A stretch of 46,497 nucleotides of DNA from an uncultured Alphaproteobacteria bacterium (GTDB taxonomy: Bacteria; Pseudomonadota; Alphaproteobacteria; UBA2136; UBA6156). Below the pieces are notes generated by a model. The model did not search any database. It saw only the letters and a list, made by a program, of their open reading frames with translations, and was not told where the DNA came from. This document shows positions 1 through 6,510 of this stretch, piece after piece. Both the position numbers and the translations under genes were made by a program. Position 1 is the first letter of the stretch. Each line of letters opens with the position of its first letter. Location: assembly GCA_937928525.1 (NCBI GenBank), contig CALFWJ010000160.1, forward strand, positions 1 to 46,497, given 5' to 3'.

Positions 1-144
1 ATAAAAGTAAAAGGTAAGAAAGGGTGGCAAGGTGAATGTAATTAAATCAATGGCTTAGCTGAAAACACACGTTTTAAGGGGTTTTATAGGCGTTTAACGC
101 CCTTTGGGCTTCACAAGGCCGCCCCGGTGTGGCAAGGTGAACGC
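1..144. other. Left-end non-coding region with GGCGT palindrome
   Basis: No gene is visible here. Positions 89-101 hold a perfect 13-bp palindrome (GGCGTT-T-AACGCC) of the same type found over four promoters elsewhere in the window. A TATAAA box follows it directly when read on the minus strand, but no convincing -35 goes with it. A 13-bp direct repeat (GTGGCAAGGTGAA) occurs at 24-36 and 129-141; the second copy supplies the ribosome binding site of the methyltransferase gene. If the genome is circular or permuted, this stretch joins the non-coding right end to form one intergenic region of about 390 bp between divergent transcription units. Confidence 0.5.
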
Positions 145-1491
145 ATGAGCAAAAAAAACACACCTGAGAAATTCCCCACTATTAACCCGAATCGCCTTAA
201 GCCATTTGAGCGGAACAGCCGCAACCATGGTGAGGCCAACCTTCGAAAAATTGAGGCCAGCATATTAGAGTTTGGCTTTACGCGGCCGGTGGTTATTGAT
301 GAGGCCGATATGATACTGGCAGGCCACGGCGCAGTGCTTGCCGCTAACAGGCTCAATATGGAGGCCATACCGTACCGCCGCATTGAGGGTTTGAGCGAGG
401 CACAAAAGCGTGCGTATGTTATTGCGGATAATAAAATTGCTGAAACAAGCCAATGGGATATGCCGGTGCTGGCAGCTGAGTTTGCAGAGCTTGAGCAAGA
501 GGGCTTTGATTTAGCCGTTACGGGTTTTGACCTCAAAGAGATTGAGGGCATTATGGATGATGGCCAGGGCGGCTACGGCGCGGCCGGCGATGCAACGGGC
601 AGCATGGCCAAAAAATACCTAGCCCCGCCATTTAGCATTTTGGACACCAAGCAAAAATACTGGCAAGACCGTAAAAAGGCATGGAATGAGCGCATAAATG
701 ATAATGGCGAATCGCGCGAGGGTGCTTTGAGCAAAGGCGAAAACCTTGTTGCCGGCATTAACCAGGGCGTAAGCATTTTGGATGCCGTGCTTGCAGAGGT
801 GCTTTGCCATTGGTTTGCGCAGCCTGGCCACAACGCTTTTGACCCGTTCGCTGGTGACTCTGTGTTTGGTTATGTGGCCTGCAGCTCAGGCCTCACGTTT
901 ACTGGTATTGAGCTGCGTAAAGAGCAGGCCGATTTAAACCAGGCGCGCTTAGACGCTGCAGAGCTGAGCGGTACGTATATTTGCGACACAAGCGAAAATA
1001 TGAGCAAGCACATTAAGCCGGCCAGCATGGATTTTGTTTTTAGCTGCCCACCTTATGCCGATTTGGAAGTTTACAGTGACGACCCAAAGGATTTAAGCAC
1101 CCTGGCGCACGATGAGTTTTTCCCAATATACGAGCGAATCCTGGGCAACACGTATAAGGTGCTCAAAAGCAACCGCTTTGCCGTTATTGTTACCAGTGAA
1201 GTGCGGGGTAAAAATGGCGAATATCTAGGCTTAGTGCCAGCCACCATTAACGCCATGGTGCAGGCCGGCTACAAATATTATAACGAGATCGTCCTGGTAA
1301 ACAGCATTGGCAGCCTGCCCCTGCGCGCAGGCAAGTTCATGCAGCAAAGCCGCAAGGTAGGCAGGCAGCACCAAAACGTGCTGGTGTTTTACAAGGGCGA
1401 CCTCAAGAAAATTAAAGCAAATTTTGGCGAAATAGAGCTGCCGGATATGGAAGCGTTAGCGGAGGATGAAGATGGACAGGCAGTGGAATAA
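145..1491 (+). CDS. ParB-domain fused DNA methyltransferase
   Basis: Two-domain protein of 448 aa. The N-terminal ~140 residues are a ParB/sulfiredoxin-type domain, with GHGAVLAA at about residues 60-67. The C-terminal half is a class I SAM-dependent DNA methyltransferase. It has motif I DPFAG (233-237) for SAM binding and, about 65 residues later, a catalytic-loop motif SCPPY (300-304). That loop resembles the DPPY/SPPY loop of amino-methyltransferases but carries an extra cysteine after the serine. Motif I precedes motif IV, so it is not the beta order. An upstream in-frame GTG lies at 127, but the ATG at 145 has AAGGTGA just before it and is preferred. The gene has no restriction partner nearby. 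It probably marks phage DNA for self-protection; the target base and site cannot be read from sequence. Confidence 0.85.
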   Translation: MSKKNTPEKFPTINPNRLKPFERNSRNHGEANLRKIEASILEFGFTRPVVIDEADMILAGHGAVLAANRLNMEAIPYRRIEGLSEAQKRAYVIADNKIAETSQWDMPVLAAEFAELEQEGFDLAVTGFDLKEIEGIMDDGQGGYGAAGDATGSMAKKYLAPPFSILDTKQKYWQDRKKAWNERINDNGESREGALSKGENLVAGINQGVSILDAVLAEVLCHWFAQPGHNAFDPFAGDSVFGYVACSSGLTFTGIELRKEQADLNQARLDAAELSGTYICDTSENMSKHIKPASMDFVFSCPPYADLEVYSDDPKDLSTLAHDEFFPIYERILGNTYKVLKSNRFAVIVTSEVRGKNGEYLGLVPATINAMVQAGYKYYNEIVLVNSIGSLPLRAGKFMQQSRKVGRQHQNVLVFYKGDLKKIKANFGEIELPDMEALAEDEDGQAVE

Positions 1492-1666
1492 GCCGGCGCA
1501 AGGCGTTGGCGATGGCAAAATGTTAAAAACTGTTTGTAATTTTGATGCAGAAACACATGCTGAAATAAAGGCGTTGGCTGTTAGGGAAAAAACCAGCTTT
1601 GCAGCACAGGTGCGCATACTGGTTGAGTGGGGTTTAATGGAAGTGGCGGCGCAGGAAAATGATTAA
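1472..1666 (+). CDS. Small ribbon-helix-helix-like DNA-binding protein
   Basis: A 64-aa protein whose middle (TVCNFDAETHAEIKALA, then a second helix ending VEWGLME) fits the Arc/CopG ribbon-helix-helix pattern: a short strand, two helices, and a hydrophobic end. Such proteins usually bind DNA as dimers and often repress their own operon. It overlaps the end of the methyltransferase gene by 20 bp. GGAGG at 1461-1465 abuts the ATG at 1466 but sits 6 nt from the ATG at 1472, so 1472 is the better start. It lies just upstream of four tandem 20-bp repeats, which are plausible binding sites. The family assignment rests on the pattern only. Confidence 0.6.
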   Translation: MDRQWNKPAQGVGDGKMLKTVCNFDAETHAEIKALAVREKTSFAAQVRILVEWGLMEVAAQEND

Positions 1667-1670
1667 AGCA

Positions 1671-1750
1671 GGCAACAAAATGCACAAACCGGGCAATAAT
1701 ATGCGAATCCGGGCAATTTTATGCACAAAAGGGGCAATTTAATGCAAACC
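1671..1750 (+). repeat. Four tandem 20-bp repeats over the speD start
   Basis: Four consecutive 20-bp units (1671-1690, 1691-1710, 1711-1730, 1731-1750) share a pattern of GGGCAA, an A/T-rich tetramer, then ATGC and A-rich sequence. Each unit therefore contains a weak Shine-Dalgarno-like GGGC and an ATG (1680, 1701, 1721, 1742). The last unit provides the likely start of the SpeD gene. The ~20-bp period puts the units on one face of the helix, as expected for an operator array, and the ribbon-helix-helix gene ends right before them. Confidence 0.8.
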
Positions 1751-2077
1751 AGGGGGCAAATAGCCACGGCCGATATATGGCTTAAAGGCAAATACGACCA
1801 GCTGCGCATATTGGTGGCCATCGAGCGCATGCTGGAAAAGTACACGGTTGTTAACCAGGTGGCGCACCAATTTGCGCCGCACGGGCTTACAAAGGTTTGG
1901 GTGCTAGCCGAGTCGCACTGCGCGCTGCACACATACCCGGAGCACAATTTTATTGCCGTTGACCTGTACACCTGCAGCGGCAGTTACGACCCCCGGCAGT
2001 GCCTTATTGATATGGCCACAGGCCTAGGCTATGTAGACGCGCAATTTAGGCGCAACACACGCGGCCGTAAATTATAA
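1742..2077 (+). CDS. speD: S-adenosylmethionine decarboxylase proenzyme homologue (SpeD)
   Basis: A 111-aa protein with the hallmark of short bacterial AdoMet decarboxylases: AESHCALHTYPE followed by AVDLYTC. By family knowledge the proenzyme cleaves itself between the Glu and Ser of ESH, turning the serine (Ser58 here) into the pyruvoyl cofactor. The histidine of HTYPE (His63) and the cysteine of YTC (Cys78) are the other catalytic residues, and all three are present. The normal reaction makes decarboxylated SAM for spermidine synthesis. Some SpeD homologues are known to act on ornithine or arginine instead, so the substrate is uncertain. The upstream in-frame ATG at 1721 lies in a repeat unit; 1742 has AGGGGC about 7 nt upstream. 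No spermidine synthase gene is visible in the window. Confidence 0.88.
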   Translation: MQTRGQIATADIWLKGKYDQLRILVAIERMLEKYTVVNQVAHQFAPHGLTKVWVLAESHCALHTYPEHNFIAVDLYTCSGSYDPRQCLIDMATGLGYVDAQFRRNTRGRKL

Positions 2078-2113
2078 CTTGCAAGGGGTGTTAATAATGT
2101 GCACAATTAGAGC

Positions 2114-2368
2114 ATGGAAACCAAAAGCGCACAGATACGCATTTTACTTGAGGCTGGCAAAGACCGTGAGGCACTACGCATTGCGGCTAAGTTCTTTGAC
2201 CGCAGCGATGAAACAGGGCTATACAAAAAAGCGCATGAGGGCTTGCTTAACCCAGGATTTTACAAACAGCTGGGTGTTGATGTAGACTTAACCTACAAGC
2301 AAGCAGTACAAAACTTACGTGAGCGTTTCCTTAATGACCAAAAAGACCACCAAAAAGCAGCCGGCTAA
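2114..2368 (+). CDS. Conserved phage protein of unknown function
   Basis: An 84-aa protein of mainly helical, charged composition (SAQIRILLEAGKDREALRIA near the N-terminus, then NPGFYKQLGVD). This pattern is familiar from small proteins of unknown function placed next to terminase genes in other phages. I know of no assigned role. A competing frame opens at 2097 with a better ribosome binding site (AGGGG) but encodes a less protein-like product, so I prefer this one. It overlaps the small terminase gene by about 35 bp, which suggests translational coupling. Confidence 0.65.
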   Translation: METKSAQIRILLEAGKDREALRIAAKFFDRSDETGLYKKAHEGLLNPGFYKQLGVDVDLTYKQAVQNLRERFLNDQKDHQKAAG

Positions 2369-2753
2369 GAAGGTTACAAAGCCAAGCCACCGCGCCACCA
2401 AAGAGCGGCGCGAAACGGTTGGTGCTATGAGTGCGTACGGAATCCCGCAAAAGGAAATTGCAAACTGCCTTGAGATTGACGTTAAAACGCTGCGCAAGCA
2501 TTACCGTGAGGAGCTGGACACAGCCCAGGCAAAAGCCAATGCAGCCGTTGCCGGCAAGCTGTACAAAAAGGCCATGGGTGGCTGCACCAGGAGCATGATT
2601 TTTTGGCTTAAGACGCGCGGCCGTTGGAGCACCAAGCTTGAGGTAGAAAACACCGGGCTTATAGGCAATGTGCCGCTGCCGCCGCCGGATAAAGAGTTTA
2701 AAGACCCTATTGAGGCTGCAAAATATTACAAGGAAATGGTCAAAGAACTTTAG
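2334..2753 (+). CDS. Terminase small subunit (putative)
   Basis: A 139-aa basic protein. Residues ~25-60 look like a helix-turn-helix: YGIPQKEIANCLEIDVKTL matches the pattern in which phage and transposase HTH proteins scan DNA. It is followed by SMIFWLKTRGRW, a signature common in phage small terminases after the DNA-binding domain. The product would recognise phage DNA and hand it to the large subunit for packaging. The large subunit gene is 8.5 kb away, which is unusual because the two are normally adjacent. A GTG at 2319 is an alternative start; neither start has a clear Shine-Dalgarno sequence. A strong terminator follows. Confidence 0.75.
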   Translation: MTKKTTKKQPAKKVTKPSHRATKERRETVGAMSAYGIPQKEIANCLEIDVKTLRKHYREELDTAQAKANAAVAGKLYKKAMGGCTRSMIFWLKTRGRWSTKLEVENTGLIGNVPLPPPDKEFKDPIEAAKYYKEMVKEL

Positions 2754-2824
2754 CCGTGCTATATTGTTTTTACGGGCAGCAAGCAGGCCAGCTTAAACCC
2801 GTTTTGGTTGCCAAAACTGTGTAC

Positions 2825-2857
2825 AACACCCAGGTGCAATGCCTGGGTGTTTTTTTT
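2825..2857 (+). terminator. Rho-independent terminator
   Basis: A 9-bp perfect stem (ACACCCAGG at 2826-2834 with CCTGGGTGT at 2842-2850) with a 7-nt loop runs straight into eight T residues. It ends the methyltransferase-speD-small terminase unit. The 70 bp between the gene end and the stem hold nothing else I can identify. Confidence 0.9.
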
Positions 2858-2871
2858 GTGGTTCTCAACCA

Positions 2872-2900
2872 TGCTGGCGCGTGTTAAAGTGTTCTATAAT
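2872..2900 (+). promoter_or_regulatory. Promoter for the 2926 gene
   Basis: A perfect -10 box TATAAT lies at 2895-2900, about 25 bp before the ATG at 2926, just after a strong terminator. The -35 region is poor (TGCTGG at 2872-2877), so activity may depend on an activator or on the -10 alone. Confidence 0.55.
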
Positions 2901-2925
2901 GACACAACAAAATTGAGGTGAATCC

Positions 2926-3285
2926 ATGACACAAGCAAGAATGCCAACCGATGCAGCCGGCGTAGCAATACCCGCCCTGCAGCTTAAGCCAGGTGGCGCA
3001 CACCAGCTTGCTATTGGCGCAGCCAGCGTGCGCAATACCCAGGCGTTTGATTGTAAGGTTGCGAGCCTTTACGCCACAGAAGCCTGCTACGTAGCTTTTG
3101 GCGATGAAACAGTAACCGCCACAGCTCAAGACCATTATTTCCCCGCCGGCATTTACTACGATGTAAGCCTGGCCGGCTTTGGCGGTGCGCAAGCCTACGA
3201 TGATGCAAACGAGGAGCAATATACCCACATGGCGGTATTGCGCGTAACAAACGATGGAACGGTTTATATCAGTGAAAAGTGTTAG
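2926..3285 (+). CDS. Small beta-rich protein, possibly structural
   Basis: A 119-aa protein with short alternating hydrophobic segments typical of a beta sandwich (HQLAIGAASVRNTQ, then CYVAFGDETV and FPAGIYYDVSL). Similar small beta domains are found in phage virion accessory proteins, where they decorate heads or tails; that role is inferred from appearance only. It has a good ribosome binding site (GAGGTG at 2915-2920) and its own promoter, and is the first gene of a rightward unit continuing to about 4865. It has no signal peptide or membrane segment. Confidence 0.6.
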   Translation: MTQARMPTDAAGVAIPALQLKPGGAHQLAIGAASVRNTQAFDCKVASLYATEACYVAFGDETVTATAQDHYFPAGIYYDVSLAGFGGAQAYDDANEEQYTHMAVLRVTNDGTVYISEKC

Positions 3286-3649
3286 CCAGCCATTTTATGT
3301 TGTGCCGCCAGTGCCTACCCCGGAAATGATTCGCGCCGGTGCTGATGCCCTCACAATTATTGTTTGCGACACCACCACGGAAATGGTGACAGTTTGGCAG
3401 GCCATGCTTGCTGCCTGGGAAGCCTCACAACACGAAGATATGCCGCAGGACGAGCTGGGCGAGGATTACACAGTGCAGATACCACACACAGGTGTATTTG
3501 CTGTGCCATATGAGCCTACAGCTGAGCAGGTGGCCGCCGGTATAGACTGCTACCCGATAGAAGAGGCCAGCGCAAAAGACCTTACGCCAGAGAATCACCG
3601 CATGCGGCTTGTAAGCTCATACAAAACCATGATACTGGCAGGTGCTTAA
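3254..3649 (+). CDS. Phage protein with two PTPEMIRAG-type repeats
   Basis: A 131-aa protein of unknown function. Two similar blocks are visible: PTPEMIRAGADAL...VWQAMLAA (about residues 21-55) and EPTAEQVAAGIDCY...YKTMI near the C-terminus. The P-T-x-E-M-I-x-A-G...Y-x-A-M pattern is common in small phage proteins, also without known function. The start is uncertain: the ATG at 3254 overlaps the preceding gene by 32 bp, and an in-frame GTG at 3272 gives a 14-bp overlap. Neither has a clear ribosome binding site, so coupling to the upstream gene is likely. Confidence 0.6.
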   Translation: MERFISVKSVSQPFYVVPPVPTPEMIRAGADALTIIVCDTTTEMVTVWQAMLAAWEASQHEDMPQDELGEDYTVQIPHTGVFAVPYEPTAEQVAAGIDCYPIEEASAKDLTPENHRMRLVSSYKTMILAGA

Positions 3650-3988
3650 GTGCCAGAGCCTTGGGAACAAAAATACGATTGTGCAGAGCATGCTTTTTTT
3701 TGCATGGTGGACAGGCAGCGCGCCCAGGCAGATGGAGCGCGCCCAAAACGAGGCAGCTTTGAGCGTGCCGGTGGCGGCCTTGATGTGCAAATAGCTATTG
3801 AAAAATTGCACCGCGCCGGCGTTATAGGCATGGATCACATAAGAGTTATCAAGCACTACGGCAAGCGCGGCCTGCGCCCAGACGAGCACCACCCAAAGGA
3901 AAAGCGCGCTGCTATGCTTTGGGATGAGGTTATGGAGCAATTAGGCGCGCAGCTGCACAAAAAAGGGCTTGTAGACAAGCAATATTGA
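3650..3988 (+). CDS. Phage protein of unknown function
   Basis: A 112-aa protein starting at a GTG that follows the previous stop codon without a gap. It is rich in charged residues and mostly helical. Its C-terminal half (IRVIKHYGKRGLRPDEHHP, then LWDEVMEQLGAQL) is the most conserved-looking part. I do not recognise a domain. It lies between a small phage protein and a MarR-like regulator in the same unit, so a regulatory role is possible but unsupported. Confidence 0.55.
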   Translation: MPEPWEQKYDCAEHAFFCMVDRQRAQADGARPKRGSFERAGGGLDVQIAIEKLHRAGVIGMDHIRVIKHYGKRGLRPDEHHPKEKRAAMLWDEVMEQLGAQLHKKGLVDKQY

Positions 3989-4019
3989 CACAGGCGTTGC
4001 ACACCTGCACAATGAGCGC

Positions 4020-4865
4020 ATGGAACACTTCCGCACCATATACACAGCATTTTGCTTAGAGCACTACCCGGACAAAACCATTACTGATTTTGAGCGTGAC
4101 GTTGCCACGCTTGCGCCGTTGGTTGCCAACGCAGCCGCCAACCGCACTACGCAGGACACGCTTATAGACACACAGCTGCTTGGCCAGGCCGAGGGCAGCA
4201 CCCAGCATAAAACCCAGAGCGAAAAGGCAGAGCAGGAAGCTGAGCCGACCGAATCACCAAAGGGGCAGGAGGCAGAGGAGAAACCAACGCCCACCCCGGC
4301 AGGCGGCTTTGACCCGCTAGAAGGGATTAAGAGTAAACCAATGGCCACACGCACTGGTAAAAGCTACGAAAAAACGAGCAAAAAAAGCGGCTGGCGCAAA
4401 GACAACGCCGCCGGCCTGGCCGCCTACCGGGCGCGTAACGCAACACCAAAAGAGAACACGGCCGAAACCGAGGCAGAGCTGGCAAGGGCAAAAAACACGC
4501 CAGCTATTGAGCTGCCGCCGGCCAATGAGGACGACAGGCGCAAGGGCAGGGATTTAACCGCCTTGCAGGCCGCAACCCTTACGCATATTTGCCAGGAAAA
4601 AGACCGCCGCCCCACAGAGGAGGTGCGCCACAGCCATATTGCTGAGATTATGGGCTGCGTAACCCAAAACGTAAGCGGTAGCGTAAATGGCCTGGTTAAA
4701 AAAGGCTTTGTTGAGGTGCAACCGAGCACCGAGGATAAGCGAGCGCGCAGCATTGTACCGCTGCGCCGGGCATGCGGTAAACGCTACGAGCCGCCGCAAA
4801 AAATTGATGGCATAACCCGCTGCGAACCCGCGCGCGCCATAGGTTATGGCATAGACTGCCATTAA
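4020..4865 (+). CDS. MarR-like winged-helix protein with disordered N-terminus
   Basis: A 281-aa protein. Residues ~1-55 form a small helical region. Residues ~55-175 are low-complexity, rich in Glu, Pro, Lys and Thr, and probably disordered. Residues ~180-255 resemble a MarR-type winged helix: helices around LTALQAATLTHICQE and HSHIAEIMGCVTQNVSG, then VNGLVKKGFVEV and a wing-like EDKRARSIVPL. MarR proteins bind palindromes as dimers, and this gene ends 35 bp before a promoter carrying a 15-bp palindrome, so it is a natural candidate for the regulator of that site. ATG 4020 has only a weak upstream TGAGCG. Confidence 0.6.
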   Translation: MEHFRTIYTAFCLEHYPDKTITDFERDVATLAPLVANAAANRTTQDTLIDTQLLGQAEGSTQHKTQSEKAEQEAEPTESPKGQEAEEKPTPTPAGGFDPLEGIKSKPMATRTGKSYEKTSKKSGWRKDNAAGLAAYRARNATPKENTAETEAELARAKNTPAIELPPANEDDRRKGRDLTALQAATLTHICQEKDRRPTEEVRHSHIAEIMGCVTQNVSGSVNGLVKKGFVEVQPSTEDKRARSIVPLRRACGKRYEPPQKIDGITRCEPARAIGYGIDCH

Positions 4866-4890
4866 ATATAAAAAAATATTGTGTTAATGC

Positions 4891-4919
4891 TTTACACGGA
4901 GGCGTAAAACGCCTATATT
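4891..4919 (+). promoter_or_regulatory. Promoter with palindromic operator in the spacer (site B)
   Basis: TTTACA (4891-4896), a 17-bp spacer, and TATATT (4914-4919) form a good sigma70-type promoter. The spacer is almost filled by a 15-bp perfect palindrome, AGGCGT-AAA-ACGCCT (4900-4914), so a bound protein would block RNA polymerase. The same palindrome lies over promoters at 8928, 10513 and 38209. Transcription would start near 4926. Confidence 0.8.
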
Positions 4920-4927
4920 GGTGATGT

Positions 4928-4945
4928 GGTTGCAGGGGTGCAGCC
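4928..4945 (+). other. 5'-terminal hairpin of the 4973 transcript
   Basis: GGTTGCA (4928-4934), a GGGG loop and TGCAGCC (4939-4945) form a 7-bp stem with one G-U pair, beginning 1-2 nt after the predicted transcription start. TGGTT at its 5' side can also pair with AACCA (about 4950-4954) close to the ribosome binding site, so two folds are possible. It may stabilise the RNA 5' end or tune translation. Confidence 0.5.
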
Positions 4946-4972
4946 AATTAACCAGCTAAAGGAGTAAAGCAC

Positions 4973-5248
4973 ATGAACAACACAGAGCTTGAAATTATCC
5001 GTACATTAACAAACGGCGTAAGCCACTTAAGCGAGACTGGCCTGCCTGGCTATATGCTTTTTGGGCGCGCTATTGGTGTGGCTAAAAAAATGCAAAGCAC
5101 TTGCCAGATGAAGGTTTTTAGAAACCCAAAAAAAGAGGGCGTTATGCAGTGCGAATATTTAGTGCAAGGCCGCCACGCAGAACATTTTGCAAAATGTGGC
5201 TGGGTTGAGGTTTGGATTAATGAAAACAACGAATTTGTGGAGGCGTAA
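4973..5248 (+). CDS. Phage protein of unknown function (early unit)
   Basis: A 91-aa protein with an excellent ribosome binding site (AAAGGAG, 9 nt before the ATG). It begins a run of tightly packed small genes driven by the operator-bearing promoter at 4891. The N-terminal half is helical (TELEIIRTLTNGVSHL) and the C-terminal half looks like strands (MQCEYLVQG, GWVEVWINEN). I do not recognise the family. The strong promoter and compact context suggest an early accessory role such as host takeover. Confidence 0.65.
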   Translation: MNNTELEIIRTLTNGVSHLSETGLPGYMLFGRAIGVAKKMQSTCQMKVFRNPKKEGVMQCEYLVQGRHAEHFAKCGWVEVWINENNEFVEA

Positions 5249-5251
5249 ATA

Positions 5252-5617
5252 ATGGCTAAATTACTCACCAAAGCCCTGCGCGCTAAAATGGAAGCAAACT
5301 GGCAGCTAAACCAGGGTGATATGGCCGCAGGCATTGAGCCTGGCAGCCATGACCTTGTGCCGGTGGCCAAGTTTTTTACCCCGGATGGTAACTGCACCTG
5401 GCTTATTACAGAGTTTGACCCGCAAACGGGCAATATGTTTGGCCTGTGCGATTTAGGCCATGGCAGCCCAGAGCTGGGCTACATAAATTATTTTGAGCTG
5501 CAAAAGCTGCGTGGCAAAATGGGCTTGCCCGTTGAGCGCGAGCGTTACAGCACAATAACTACGCCGTTAAGCAAGCTGGCAGAGCACGCCATGCAGCACG
5601 GCCGTATCATTTTATAG
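5252..5617 (+). CDS. DUF2958 family protein
   Basis: A 121-aa protein matching DUF2958 along its length: VPVAKFFTPDG, then TWLITEFDPQTGNMFGLCDL, GSPELGYINYFEL and GLPVERERY. The family is widespread on plasmids, integrative elements and phages, and its biochemical role is not known to me. It follows the previous gene by 3 nt and so belongs to the same transcript. No transmembrane segment or signal peptide is visible. Confidence 0.85.
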   Translation: MAKLLTKALRAKMEANWQLNQGDMAAGIEPGSHDLVPVAKFFTPDGNCTWLITEFDPQTGNMFGLCDLGHGSPELGYINYFELQKLRGKMGLPVERERYSTITTPLSKLAEHAMQHGRIIL

Positions 5618-5627
5618 GAGCATAGCC

Positions 5628-5807
5628 ATGGATATTAAAAAAGGCCAACGTGTGACTGTGCCCAGCGGTATGGGCGGTGTTTGGGATTGCTATGTTGAGG
5701 ATGTTAGGCCATGTGGCAAAGTGCGCCTGCGCATAAGCAACCCGGCGCACCCAGATTGGCACGGCAAAATATTAATCAGAGACATGAGCGAGGTGAGCCA
5801 TGGATAA
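5628..5807 (+). CDS. Small protein with SH3-like beta pattern
   Basis: A 59-aa frame opens at an ATG with TAGGAG upstream and ends inside the start of the next gene (8-bp overlap). The sequence begins MDIKKGQRVTVPSGMGG and continues VWDCYVEDVRPCGKVRLRI, then NPAHPDWHGKILI. The alternation of short hydrophobic strands and glycines suggests a small SH3-like or OB-like barrel. Function is unknown. Its ribosome binding site, spacing and overlap support it as a real gene despite its size. Confidence 0.65.
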   Translation: MDIKKGQRVTVPSGMGGVWDCYVEDVRPCGKVRLRISNPAHPDWHGKILIRDMSEVSHG

Positions 5808-6174
5808 TAACGGAATCCAGGCAGATGAGTGCCGCGCTATGCCAGAGTGGCTTACGCACACCAACCAAAAAACTGTGGAGAACAGGCGCGGCGTGCGCCC
5901 GGCCAACAACCGGGATTTTATAATTACTGGCCACCCGCGCGGTGATGAGCTGCTTAAGTTTATAGCTACGCACCTGCATTACACGCACCGGTGCTTAACC
6001 ATGCGCGGCACGGGCAAAGCAAACGCCCGGACACTTAGCCTTGCCGTTATAAAGCTCATGCCGTGGCAATACAGCTTGGTGTACCAGCACGGCGATGGCA
6101 GCGATGCGTGGCAGGCCAACATAACCTGCGTTGGTGAGTGGATTAGCCAGGGCAAATATAGAGAGTTTTTGTAA
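5800..6174 (+). CDS. Phage protein of unknown function
   Basis: A 124-aa protein with GAGGTG upstream of its ATG, overlapping the previous gene by 8 bp. The middle region (GDELLKFIATHLHYTHRC) is helical and is followed by a basic stretch (RGTGKANARTLSLAVIKL). The C-terminus looks mixed alpha/beta. No known motif is recognised. It is the last gene of the 4973 unit, before a GC-rich inverted repeat. Confidence 0.6.
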   Translation: MDNNGIQADECRAMPEWLTHTNQKTVENRRGVRPANNRDFIITGHPRGDELLKFIATHLHYTHRCLTMRGTGKANARTLSLAVIKLMPWQYSLVYQHGDGSDAWQANITCVGEWISQGKYREFL

Positions 6175-6190
6175 TACCCTTAGCTGGGTA

Positions 6191-6227
6191 GGCGGCCGGC
6201 GCACCCCACACACACAGGCTGGCCGCC
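6191..6227 (+). terminator. Possible terminator (long-loop hairpin)
   Basis: GGCGGCC (6191-6197) and GGCCGCC (6221-6227) form a 7-bp all-GC stem followed by ATTTTAA. The 23-nt loop is longer than usual, and the T-run is short. It sits in the 117-bp gap between two gene groups, where a terminator would be expected. Confidence 0.4.
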
Positions 6228-6291
6228 ATTTTAACTGATTATTAACGTAACAATGGTATTAAAAATGCACACAAATTGGAAAGGTAAAGCA

Positions 6292-6510
6292 ATGACACCA
6301 GGGCAAAGAGAAACCAAAATTAAAGAGCTTATGATTGGCAAAGACCACCTTGAGCGTGGCCTGGCCATTTTAAACAAAGCTGGCTACACTGAGCACAGCG
6401 ATGTGTACAAGCGCGCAAAGTGCGCCATAGACTTGCTGCGCATGGATATTACCGGCCTGCAGACAGGCACGCTGCCATATGTTACAGTGGTGCGAGAGGA
6501 GGCCGCATAA
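6292..6510 (+). CDS. Small helical phage protein of unknown function
   Basis: A 72-aa protein. The frame opens at 6253, but the ATG at 6292 has GGAAAGG about 8 nt upstream and gives the compact product beginning MTPGQRETKIKELM. The body is helical (DHLERGLAILNKAGY, KRAKCAIDLLRMD). It ends in a TAATG overlap with the next gene, indicating coupled translation. I do not recognise a family. Confidence 0.6.
   Translation: MTPGQRETKIKELMIGKDHLERGLAILNKAGYTEHSDVYKRAKCAIDLLRMDITGLQTGTLPYVTVVREEAA

Noticed and set aside
24..141. 13-bp direct repeat GTGGCAAGGTGAA as an attachment or terminal repeat
   Set aside because: The second copy includes the ribosome binding site of the first gene, and the right end of the window has no matching copy.
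2097..2285. A 62-codon frame starting at ATG 2097 with a good AGGGG
   Set aside because: Its product looks unlike a folded protein and it competes with the overlapping 84-aa gene, which has a conserved-looking sequence.
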